From positions 1-64,000 of the forward strand of contig NZ_JOEZ01000019.1 of the NCBI RefSeq assembly GCF_000721175.1: a stretch of DNA of 64,000 nt. The letters run 5' to 3'. This DNA comes from Streptomyces anulatus. GTDB taxonomy: Bacteria > Actinomycetota > Actinomycetes > Streptomycetales > Streptomycetaceae. The notes under the pieces are model-generated. The model made no database searches, had not been told where the DNA came from, and worked only from the letters and a program-made list of their open reading frames with translations. The position numbers and the translations under genes are program-made. Shown one piece after another: positions 42,340 through 52,400 of this stretch (position 1 is the first letter of the stretch; every line of letters begins with the position of its first letter).

Positions 42340-45300
42340 GCGAGCCCGCGCAGGCGGCCGGCCAGCGCGGCGGGGGTCGGGTTCTCGAACACGTCGGTGA
42401 GAGCCAGCCGGACGCCGGTCTCGTCCTTGATGCGCTGCGCGAGCGAAGCGGCGAGCAGCGAGTGGCCGCCGCTGGTGAAGAAGTGGGCGTCGGCGTCCAG
42501 GTCCGGCCGACCGAGCAACTCGGCGAAGAGCTTGGTCAGGATGGCGGTGAGCGCGTCGCCGCCGGCCGGTCCCGCGGTGTCGCCGCCGGCCGCGGCCGGT
42601 TGTCGCGCGGCGAGGTTCGCCAGTGCCAGGTAGTCGACCTTGTCACTTCCGGTGCGCGGGAACGCCTCCACCGCGAGGAACCGGTGCGGCACCACCGAGC
42701 GTGGCAGCCGCTGCCGGGCGTGCTCCCAGAGCTCTTCCACCGCCTCGGGCCGGTGCGGCACCTGGACGAAGGCGGCCAGGCTGCCGTCTGCGGCGGGATC
42801 GCCGACCACCAGTACGGCGGCCGCCTCGACGTCCGGGTGGTCGGACAGAACCGCCTCGATCTCGCCCAGCTCGATCCGGTTGCCGCGCAGCTTCACCTGC
42901 CGGTCCATGCGGCCCAGCAGGTCGATGCGGCCGTCCGGTCGCCAGCGCGCCACATCTCCTGAGCGGTAGAAGCGTCCCCACTGGGGGTTCACCCCGAAGC
43001 GCTCGGCGGTGAGGTCGGGCCGTCCGTGGTAGCCGGAGGCGACACCGACTCCGGCGACGCACAGCTCGCCGCGCAGGCCGATCGGCAACGGTTCCCCGTT
43101 CGGGCCGGCGATGAAGACCCGGGTGTTGGCGATCGGCGTCCCCACGTCCACTCGGTCGCCGGGATCCGTCGGTACCCGGCCCGCGGTCGCCCAGATCGTG
43201 CTCTCCGTCGGGCCGTAGACGTTCCACAGTTCGGCGCCCGCCGCGGTCAGGGTCGCGGCCAGCCCGCCGGGCAGGGGCTCACCGCCGCTGAGCAGTGTGC
43301 GGCCGGCGACCAGATCGGTGATGCGGTCGGCGACCAGTCGCCAGGTGGTCGGTGTCGCCTGGAGGAATCCGATGTCGTGGGCGCGTATCTCCTCGGCCAG
43401 CAGGGCTCCGTCGGTGCGGGCCTCGTCGGGCAGCACGACCGTGTGGCCGCCGTGCAGCAGCGGCATCATCAGTTCCAGCGACGAGGTGTCGAAGCTGTAT
43501 GTGCTGAGCCAGCCGGTGGGCCGCGCCGTCGTAGCGACGCCGAAGCGCACCGCGTAGTCGGTGATGTGGTTGACCAGGCTCCGGTGCGTGATCGGGATGC
43601 CCTTCGGCCGTCCCGTCGATCCGGACGTGTAGATCACGTACGCGAGGTCGTCCGGCCCGGCCACGCCGGCCGCGCCGGCGTCTACGGGGACGGTGGGGGC
43701 GGTGTCGACGTCAGGGGCCGGGATCGTGCGCCGGTCGCCGGGCGCGGTGAGCCCGTCGCCGGTCACCACCACCCGTGCGCCCGCGTCGTCGAGCTGGTAG
43801 GCGATCCGCTCCGCCGGGTGGTGCGGGTCCAGCGGCAGGTACGACGCTCCGGCAAGCCACGTGCCGAACACCGCGGCGGACAGCGCCGCACCTCGCGGCG
43901 CGAGCAGCGCGACGACGTCGCCGGGGCGGACACCGGCCGCCGTCAGTCGCTCGGCGGTGTGCACGGCGGCGCACCACAGGCGGCCGTAGCTCACCCGCTG
44001 GTCCCCGTCCCGGACCGCGAGGGCGTCCGGATCGGCTGCGGCGCGCTCGGCGAATCCGGCGAGCACCGACGTCAGGTCGACCGGCTGGTGGGTCGTGTTG
44101 GCGGCTTCGATGATCGCGCGGTCCTCGGGCGACCAGATCGACAGCAAGCCGACCGGCGTGTCCAGGGCGGCGCCGACGGCGACCAGCAGCGCGTCATAGC
44201 GGCGGACCATCAGCTCGACGTCCGCACGGTCCAGGACTCCGGTGTAGAACGCCGCGCGCACGGTTGCGCTGTCACGGTCGGAGGTCACGAAGAACTCCAG
44301 GTCGAACTGGCTGAACCCGTTCTCGACCACGACCAGTTCCGCCGCGGCGCCGGCCACCGTGAAGGTGCGCTGGTCGGCGGTGAACGGCACGTAGTTGAAC
44401 ACATGGCGGAACAACACGTTGCGCCAGCCGGAACCGTCGCGCTCGATCACGTCGAGCAGTTCGTCGGCCGGCATGTCCGCGTGAGCCATCGCCTCCATGA
44501 ACACCCGGCGCGCCCGGCCGACCAGCTCCCGGAAACCGGCCGTGCGCTCGGTCAGCAGGCGCAGCGTGACCAGGTTGCTGTGGTAGCCGACCGCCCCGGC
44601 TGCCTCCCGGCCGCGCGTGTTGACCGGCGATCCGATGGTCAGGTCGGGGCCGGCGCCGTGCCCGGCCAGCAGCACCGCGTACGCGGTGAGGAGGACGACC
44701 GACTCGGGCGCGCGCAGCTCGCGTTGGAGCCGCCGGACGACCTCGTGCGCCTCGGGCGACAGGACGTGGGTGACCTCGTCGCCCTCCAGCGTGGTGGTTG
44801 CCGGGGCCGGCTTCTCGCACCACAGCTCCAAGCCGGACGAGCGGAACCCGGCCATGGTGTCGCGCCAAAACGTCACACTCTGCTCGGAGGGCTCGGGCTC
44901 GTGCCAGGCGGGCACCGGGTCCGGCTCGGGGGTCCGGCCGGCCAGCGCCGCCTCGTAGAACTCGACGAGCTGGGCGCGCAGGAGGGCGGTGGACTGCACG
45001 TCGGCGATGGCGTGGTGCAGTGCGAGACAGAAGACGTCTTCGTCGGGGCCGTGCAGCAGCAGGGCGCGCAGCAGCGGGCTCCCGTCGGCCCGGAACGGGC
45101 GGGCCACGAAAGCGGTCAGCGTGCCGCGCTCGTCACCGTGCCCGGCGGCCTGCTCCGGCTCGATGTGGAGGCTGGGCAGGATGGTCCTGGTCAGGGCGTC
45201 GTCGGTGCGGTGGAAGACCGTGCGCAGCACCTCGTACCGGCGTGGCAGCAGGTCGAGTGCCGCGGCCAGGGCCGTCGGGTCGAGGCGGCCGACGACACGG

Positions 45301-45413
45301 AAGGCCAGCGACAGATTGTTGGCACCGCTGCCGGGCACGAGGTCGTCGAGCAGCCACAGGGCGGTCTCCTTGCGCGAGGCGCGCACGTGGGCGTCCGCGG
45401 CGCCGGCCGTCAC
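42336..45413 (-). CDS. kirB: NRPS, C-A-PCP (KirB-like)
   Basis: 1025 residues. The condensation domain (about 10-440) has HHAIADV near 134 where HHxxxDG is usual (Gly to Val). The adenylation domain (about 450-930) has YTSGSTGRPKG near 600, NVYGPTEST and YRSGDVARW. The carrier domain (about 950-1020) has the phosphopantetheine Ser in GGHSLLA. No thioesterase domain is attached. The residues lining the A pocket, read by alignment to GrsA, are DTLQLGVIWK, close to the glycine code, while the cluster context points to beta-alanine. It would condense this amino acid with the beta-ketoacyl chain made by the preceding PKS. Its start overlaps the cyclase stop. Confidence 0.92.
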   Translation of the reverse strand: MTAGAADAHVRASRKETALWLLDDLVPGSGANNLSLAFRVVGRLDPTALAAALDLLPRRYEVLRTVFHRTDDALTRTILPSLHIEPEQAAGHGDERGTLTAFVARPFRADGSPLLRALLLHGPDEDVFCLALHHAIADVQSTALLRAQLVEFYEAALAGRTPEPDPVPAWHEPEPSEQSVTFWRDTMAGFRSSGLELWCEKPAPATTTLEGDEVTHVLSPEAHEVVRRLQRELRAPESVVLLTAYAVLLAGHGAGPDLTIGSPVNTRGREAAGAVGYHSNLVTLRLLTERTAGFRELVGRARRVFMEAMAHADMPADELLDVIERDGSGWRNVLFRHVFNYVPFTADQRTFTVAGAAAELVVVENGFSQFDLEFFVTSDRDSATVRAAFYTGVLDRADVELMVRRYDALLVAVGAALDTPVGLLSIWSPEDRAIIEAANTTHQPVDLTSVLAGFAERAAADPDALAVRDGDQRVSYGRLWCAAVHTAERLTAAGVRPGDVVALLAPRGAALSAAVFGTWLAGASYLPLDPHHPAERIAYQLDDAGARVVVTGDGLTAPGDRRTIPAPDVDTAPTVPVDAGAAGVAGPDDLAYVIYTSGSTGRPKGIPITHRSLVNHITDYAVRFGVATTARPTGWLSTYSFDTSSLELMMPLLHGGHTVVLPDEARTDGALLAEEIRAHDIGFLQATPTTWRLVADRITDLVAGRTLLSGGEPLPGGLAATLTAAGAELWNVYGPTESTIWATAGRVPTDPGDRVDVGTPIANTRVFIAGPNGEPLPIGLRGELCVAGVGVASGYHGRPDLTAERFGVNPQWGRFYRSGDVARWRPDGRIDLLGRMDRQVKLRGNRIELGEIEAVLSDHPDVEAAAVLVVGDPAADGSLAAFVQVPHRPEAVEELWEHARQRLPRSVVPHRFLAVEAFPRTGSDKVDYLALANLAARQPAAAGGDTAGPAGGDALTAILTKLFAELLGRPDLDADAHFFTSGGHSLLAASLAQRIKDETGVRLALTDVFENPTPAALAGRLRGLA

Positions 45414-46258
45414 CGGCGGGCCTGCGAGTCGGCGCCGAGCAGGCCAGCCACGGTCGTGGCGACCTCCGGGGTACGCAGCAGGTCGCGGTGCTCCACCTCG
45501 AACCGGACTTCGTCGGCGACTCCGATCGGTGCCAGGCCGGGGGTGGCGCGCATCCGGTTGAGTCCGCTGGCCGGGCTCGCCGAGGTGATGACGGTGGCCC
45601 GGGACCAGCCGGGACGCGGGTCCAGTCCGGCGGCGACGCCGAGATAGGTCATGAACGAGCCGACCAGTGCCACCAGTTCACCGGCGTAGCCCTCGTCGAG
45701 GCCGGCGCGGCGCAGCGCGGCCGAGCCGATCGGCTCGAAGATCGCGTAGAGCTCGGCGGCGAACTCGGCCGGTGTGGTTCCGGGCCGGGCGGCCAGGCGC
45801 TCCGCCGCGCCGGCCAGCTCGTCGACCTCGGCCGGGGTCAGCACGGCGGTCATGTTGCCGATGACCCGGCCGAACTGCAGGTGGACGGTGGGCACGTCGA
45901 CGAGTTCGGGGTCGAAGACCACCACCTGCGGCGCCGTCGGCTGCCGGGCGGCGATCCGCTCGGCCAGGGCACCGGCGAAGACCGATCCGGCGCAGTAGCC
46001 GAGGACCGCCCGGACCGTACGTCCGCTCGCGGCGACCTCGGCCAGCCAGGGCGCGAGGTACTCGTCCTGGTCGATGCCGGGGCCGGGGACCCGGGCCGGG
46101 GCGACGGTCTGCCACAGGGCGCAGTCCAGTCCCAGGCTGGGCGTCAGGTCGGTGAAACCGCCCTCGTTGCGGCCCGTCACCGGGAAGTCGGTGGCGAGCA
46201 CTACGTCGGCGTCCGATGCTGCGTCGAGCACCACATTCCACACGGCAGGGCTTGGCAT
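45410..46258 (-). CDS. kirHI: Dieckmann cyclase, Cys-nucleophile thioesterase-like fold (KirHI-like)
   Basis: 282 residues from an ATG at 46258 (AGGAGA upstream). An alpha/beta-hydrolase fold in which the nucleophile elbow is GYCAGS with Cys89 in place of Ser. VVVFDPELVD (about 112-121) supplies an Asp and EVEHRDLL near the C-terminus a His, giving the Cys-Asp-His triad of the TrdC/SlgL/KirHI/NcmC family. These enzymes close tetramic acids and pyridones by Dieckmann condensation while releasing the chain from the carrier protein. It lies directly before the TE-less NRPS gene and overlaps it, which fits release of an N-(beta-ketoacyl)-beta-alanyl thioester as a pyridone. Confidence 0.85.
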   Translation of the reverse strand: MPSPAVWNVVLDAASDADVVLATDFPVTGRNEGGFTDLTPSLGLDCALWQTVAPARVPGPGIDQDEYLAPWLAEVAASGRTVRAVLGYCAGSVFAGALAERIAARQPTAPQVVVFDPELVDVPTVHLQFGRVIGNMTAVLTPAEVDELAGAAERLAARPGTTPAEFAAELYAIFEPIGSAALRRAGLDEGYAGELVALVGSFMTYLGVAAGLDPRPGWSRATVITSASPASGLNRMRATPGLAPIGVADEVRFEVEHRDLLRTPEVATTVAGLLGADSQARR

Positions 46259-46464
46259 CTGGCAATTCTCCTGAATATCTAAAGGTCAATGCAGGGCAAT
46301 TTTTCACGCATCGCCGGAGCCGTTCTTCGCCGATGCTATTCACCAATCGAGGCGTTGTCCACCTCGATTTTTCAGGCAATTTTCGAGCATTTTTTGGCAT
46401 GCCCCAGCAGGCAAGACCCTTACGGGCCACGCCGAAATGGATGACTAATTCGTCAGCTAGCCGA
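46259..46464. promoter_or_regulatory. Intergenic region between PKS and cyclase genes, low GC
   Basis: 206 bp, much richer in A/T than the genes around it (several T-runs at 46300-46400). All other genes from 64 kb down to 39 kb in this direction overlap or nearly touch, so this gap may contain an extra promoter for the cyclase-NRPS-AT group. No clear hairpin or operator was found. Confidence 0.45.
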
Positions 46465-49400
46465 CTATTCCTCCTCGTTCATTCGCGCAACCACGAGATC
46501 CGCGAGGGCCTGCGGAGTAGGGCATTCATAAAGCACGTCCGCCGCCCATTCCAGACCGGTCAGCGCGCCCAGGTGATCACGCAGTTCCAGCGCGGTGACC
46601 GAGGACAGTCCCAGATCGAAGAACTCGTCGTCGGCGCCGATCTCGGCGCCCGAGTCGTGCCCCAGCACGGCCGCCGCCAGCGCCCGCACCCCGGTCAAGA
46701 CCTCGGCGTCCCACCGGTCGCGGGGCAGCCTCGCCAGCGCCGCCCGCAATCCGCCGGACGGACCGGACCTGACGGACGCAACGGAGGGTTCGACGCCCGC
46801 GGGCGGCTCGGTCACCGCCTCGTCCAGGAGCGCCGGATCGGCCGGATCCTCGTCCGCGTACTCGGCGACGAACACACCTTCCGGCCGGATCCGTGCCGCG
46901 GTGTGCCCCTGTCCGATCACGGCGCACAGCCGGGCCCGGGCCCGGGCATCCATCTCCGGCGGAAGGTCGACGACGTGATCCGCGACCGGCAGCGAGCCGT
47001 CCCGGGTGAGGACCCACAACGGCACCCCGGGCATCCCGGCCGGTTCGGCGCCGGGCAGGACGATCACCAGATCGGGCCGCTCGGTGGCGTCGACCGTCAC
47101 CCGGGCGCCGTGTCTGGCCAGCGCGCCGGCGAGGGCATCGGTCAGCTCCGGGTCGTCGCCGGGCGGCGGCACCAGCGCCACGGTCGTGTCCAGGACCGGG
47201 GGCGCGGCGTCCGGGACCAGCCGCCACCGCACCGGTCGCCGGGTCGTACCGGCGCCGGGCCGCAACCGTGCCACGGCCGCGAGAACCTGGTGCGGTGTCT
47301 CGTCGCCGCGCAGGCCGAGCATGCTCAGCGCGGCCGCCGGGTCGCCGGAGCCCAGCGCCGACCAGAGAGCGTCGGATGCGGGCCGGGGCGCCGGGACCGG
47401 GGCCGGTGGTACCAGCTCGGGCCAGTACCGGCGGCCCTGGAACGCGTACCGCGGCAACGGGCTGCGCTGCGGCTCACGGCCCGCGTACACCGCCGGCCAG
47501 TCGACGCGCACCCCGTACGTGTGCAGGGCGCCGAGCGCGCCGAGGGCGGCCCGGACGTCCGGGCGGTCCCGCCGGGCCAGCGCCACCGGGGGAACCGGCA
47601 CTTCGGGCAGACAGGCGCGGACGGCCGGAGCGAGCACCGCGTCCGGGCCTAGCTCCAGGAACGCGGTACCACCCGCCCGGTCCGCCTCCCGCACCGCGTC
47701 GAGGAAGCGAACGGAGCCACGCAACTGGTCCACCCAGTACGCCGGCGAGATCATCTTCTCGTCGGTCCGCACCGTGGAGACGATCGGAATCCGGGGCTGC
47801 TGGAACGTGACCGCCTCGGCGACCGCCCGGAACCCGGCGAGCGCCGGTTCCACCCGGGCCGAGTGGAACGCCGTCCCGACCCGCAGCCGGCGGGTGCGAT
47901 GCCCACGGTCGGACAGCACGCCGGCGAGCTCCAGCACGGCGTCCTCGTCCCCGGAGAGCACGACCGCGTCCGGGCCGTTCACCGCGGCGATCGACACCCG
48001 GTCGGCATATCCGGCCAGGAGCGGCAGGACCACCGCCTCGGCGGCACGGACGGACACCATCGCGCCACCGGCCGGCAGCCCCGCCATGGCCCGCCCTCGG
48101 GCGGTGACGAGCGTGGCGGCGTCGTCGAGCGTGAGCATGCCCGCCAGGTACGCCGCGGACAGCTCGCCGATCGAGTGGCCGATCAGCATCTCCGGCCGCA
48201 ATCCCCAGGCGCTGACCAGCCGGAACTGGGCCACCTGGAGCGCGAAGAGGGCGGGCTGCGTGTACTCCGTGCGGTCGAGCAGGCTGCCGTCACCCCACAC
48301 CACCTCCTGCAGCGGGGTGTCCAGCGTGAAGTGCGCGCTCACCTCGTCGAAGGCCCGCGCGTACTCAGGGAACGTCTCGTACAGTCCGCGCCCCATTCCG
48401 GGCAGCTGGCTGCCCTGGCCCGTGAGGACCAGGACCAGCCGGTGCCGCGCGGCGGTGGCGCGCAGCACGGCCGGCACGGTGTTCCCCTCGGCGAGGGCGG
48501 CCAGCCCGGTCCGCAGCGCGGTCTCGTCCGCGCCGGTGACCATCGCCCGGTGCTTGTGGACGGCGCGGGTGGTGGCCAGCGCGTACGCGACCGCCGACGG
48601 ATCCGTGGCAGCGGTCGCCGCCAGGCGGGCGGCCTGCTCGCGCAGCGCCGCCTCGGACCGTGCCGACAGCAGCCACGGCACCCCGTCGAGGACCGGCCGT
48701 TCCTCCTCCGCGTCCGGCGCCGGCGGTGCCTCCTCAATCACGACATGGGCGTTGGTGCCGCTGATGCCGAATGAGGACACCCCCATGCGCCGCGGCGCTT
48801 CGTGGCGTGGCCAGGGCTGCGCCGAGGCCAGCAGGGCTACCTCGCCGGCGGTCCAGTCGACGTGCGGAGACGGCTCGTCGATGTGCAGGCTGCGCGGCAG
48901 CACGCCGTGCCGCAGCGACAGCACCGCCTTGATCACCCCGGCCACACCGGCCGCGGCCTGGGTGTGCCCGAGGTTGGACTTGACCGAGCCCAGCCACAGC
49001 GGTCGCGGGCGGTTGCCGCCGTACACCGCGAGCACCGCCTGCGCCTCGATCGGATCGCCGAGTACGGTGCCCGTACCGTGCGCCTCGACCGCGTCGACGT
49101 CGGCCGGGCCCAGCCCGGCGGCGGTCAGCGCCGCCCGGATCACCCGCTCCTGAGCCGGGCCGTTCGGCGCGGTGAGCCCGTTGCTCGCCCCATCGGAGTT
49201 GACCGCGCTGCCACGCAGCACGGCCAGCACCCGGTGACCGTGCTCGCGGGCCCGCGACAGCCGCTCGACCAGGACCACGCCCACGCCCTCGCCCATGCCG
49301 GTGCCGTCGGCGGCCGCGGCGAACGGTTTGCACCGGCCGTCCGCGGCGAGCCCGCGCTGGCGGCTGAACTCCACGAACACCGCGGGCGTGGCGAGCACAG

Positions 49401-52400
49401 TCACCCCGCCGGCGAACGCGAGGTCGCACTCCCCAGCCCGGATCGCCTGTGCGGCCAGGTGCAACGCGACGAGCGACGACGAGCAGGCGGTGTCCACGGT
49501 GACGGTCGGCCCCTGCAACCCGAAGGTGTACGCCACTCTCCCGGACAGCACGCCCCCGCCGACGCCCGGCGCGAGGAACCCCTCGGCCGCGGCGCCCTCC
49601 AGCAGCCGGCCGTAGTCCTGGTACATGGCGCCCATGAACACGCCGGTTCCGGTGCCGCGTAGCGTGTCCGGGTCGATGCCGGCGTCCTCGCACGTCTCCC
49701 AGACGGTCTCCAGCAGCAACCGCTGCTGCGGGTCCATCGCCACGGCTTCCCGCGGCGACACCCCGAAGAAGGCGGCGTCGAACTCGGCCGCTCCGGAGAC
49801 GAACCCGCCGGAGCGGGTGTACGACGTGCCGGGCGCGTCCGGGTCCGGGTCGTGCAGCTGCGCGAGGGGCCAGCCGCGGTCGTCCGGAAACGGCACGATC
49901 GCGTCCCGTTCGGAGACCAGCAGGTCCCACAGGTCGTCCGGGCCGCGGACGTCGCCGGGCAGCCGGCAGCCGATGCCGACCACCACCACCGGGTCGTCCG
50001 CGGTGCCGGCGGTCACCGGGGCGGCGCTTGGCCGCTCCGCGCCGGCCAGGCGGTCGGCGAGGTGCCGGGCCAGCGCGGCCGGGTTGGGGTGGTCGAACAC
50101 GAGCGTGACCGGCAGCCGCAGCCCGGTCGCACCCGAGAGCCGATTGCGCAACTGAACGGCGCTGAGCGAGCCGAACCCGGCGTCCTTGAACGCCCGGTCC
50201 GGGTCGATCGTGTCGGGTGAGGCGTGCCCCAGCACTGCGGCGGCGTGCCCCAGCACCAGTTCGAGCAGCACCCGGTGCCGGTCGGCCGGGCTCTTGCCGG
50301 CGAGCCGGGCCACCAACTCGGAGTCGGCGGCACCGCCACGGGTGACCGTACGCCGCGCCGGCGCCCCGGCGAGGGACCGCAGGACCGGCGGCACGGCGTC
50401 GCCGGTGGCACGCAGCGCGGCCAGGTCGAGCCGGATCGGCACGAGTACCGGCTCGGCGACGGTCAGGGCGGCGTCCAGCGCGGCCAGGGCGGCGTCGCGC
50501 GGCAGCGGCGGGAACCCCGAACGACGGAACCGGGCCAGGTCGGCGCCACCGGTCATGGCGCTCTCGTCGACCCACAGGCCCCACGCCAGCGAGACGCCCG
50601 GCAGCCCGGCGGCCCGGCGTACCCGGGCCAGCGCGTCCAGGGCGGCGTTGGCCGCGGCGTAGTTCGCCTGGCCGAGACCGCCGAGCACACCCACCGCGGA
50701 GGAGAACAGGACGAGCCGGGCCTGCGGGAGCAGTTCGTGCAAGAGCCAGGCCGCGTCGACCTTGGGGCGCAGCACCCGGGCCAGCCGCTCCGGCGTGAGG
50801 TCGGCGACCAGCCCGTCGTCGAGCACCCCGGCAGCGTGCACCACGGTGTCGACGGTGGTCGTGCCGAGCAGCTCGGTCAGTTCCGCCCGGTCTGCGACGT
50901 CGCAGGCCACCACGGCGACGTGCGCGCCGGCGGCGGTCAGCTCCGCGGCCAGGGTGGCCGCCTCCGGGGCCTGCGGCCCGCGCCGGCTCGCCAGCATCAG
51001 GTCGCGGACGCCCAGGTCGTGCACCAGGTGCCGGGCGACGATCCCGCCGAGTGTGCCGGAGGCACCGGTCACCAGGACGGTGCCGAGGTCGCCGGCCGGT
51101 TCGCCCGTCGGGGAGACCCGGACCAGCCGCAGCTCCCGGGCGGCGCCGGCGGCGAGGCCCACCTGCGGCTCGCCGGCGGCCAGCGCGGCCGGCACCGCGG
51201 CGACGGTGGCGTCATCGTCGCCGGCGAGGTCGAGCACCGCGAAGCGGTCCGGATGTTCCAACTGGGCGCAGCGCACCAGCGCCGCGGTCGCGGCCTCGCC
51301 TGGATCGTCGAGCAGCCGCCGGGTCACCACGACGAGAGTGGACGTGGCTCGGCTCTCGTCGGCCAGCCACTCCTGCACCAGGGCGAGCGCCCGCTCGGCG
51401 GCCGCGGCGGGTGGGCCGGACGGGGCCGGGACCAGGATGAACGGCGCGACGTCGTCGCTCGGCGACACCCGCAGCAACCGGGCGAGGGCGGGATCGCGGA
51501 CCGCGTACCCGGCGGCGGGACCGTCCGGCAGCGTCAGGGGCGCCCACTGCGGAAGCAGCAGGTCACCGCGGTCCGGCAGGCCGAGTGCGCCGTCCGGGAG
51601 TGGGCTGAGCGCCAGGGACCGCACCGACGCGACCGGCGTCCCCGCCGGGTCGGTCAGTTCGATGCGGACGGCGCCGTCCCGGGCGCCGGTGAGCGTGGCC
51701 CGTACGGTGTCCGCGCCCACGGCGTGCACCTGGACCCCGGTCCACTCGAACGGCAGCGCGGGCCGGTCCTGCGCCCCGGTGCGGAGGTCGCTGAGCGCCA
51801 GCGGGTGCAGACAGGCGTCCAGCAGCGCGGGGTGGATGCCGAACCCGTCTGGCTCTGCGCCGGGCAGCGCGACCTCGGCGTACAGGTCCCCGGCCCGGTC
51901 GCGCCACAGGGCGCGGACGCCGCGGAACACCGGCCCGTACCGCAGTCCGGCGCTGTCCAGCCGTGCGTACAGCTCGTCCACGTCGAGCGGCTCGGCGCCG
52001 GCCGGTGGCCAGGCGGTCGCCGCGGGCGGCGGCGGGTCGCCGCCGGGCGTGAGGACGGCGGTGGCGTGCAGGGTCCAGTTACCGGCCCCGACCCGGCCCT
52101 GTACGGTCACGTCCCGTGAGCCGTCCGTACCGGGCTCGCCGGCCTCGATCCGCAGCCGGACCTCGGCGTCTTCCGGCACCACGACCGGGACGAGCAGGGT
52201 CAGCTGGTCGATCACCGGGCACCCGGCCTCGTCACCGGCCCGGGACACCAGGTCCACCATGGCGGCGCCGGGGAGCACGACATGCCCCTCGACGGTGTGG
52301 TCGGCCAGCCACGGGTGGGTGGCGGCCGACAGCCGTCCGGTCAGCACGAGCCGGTCGGCCCCGGGCACGGCAGCGCGCAGGACCGGATGCTCGACGGCGT

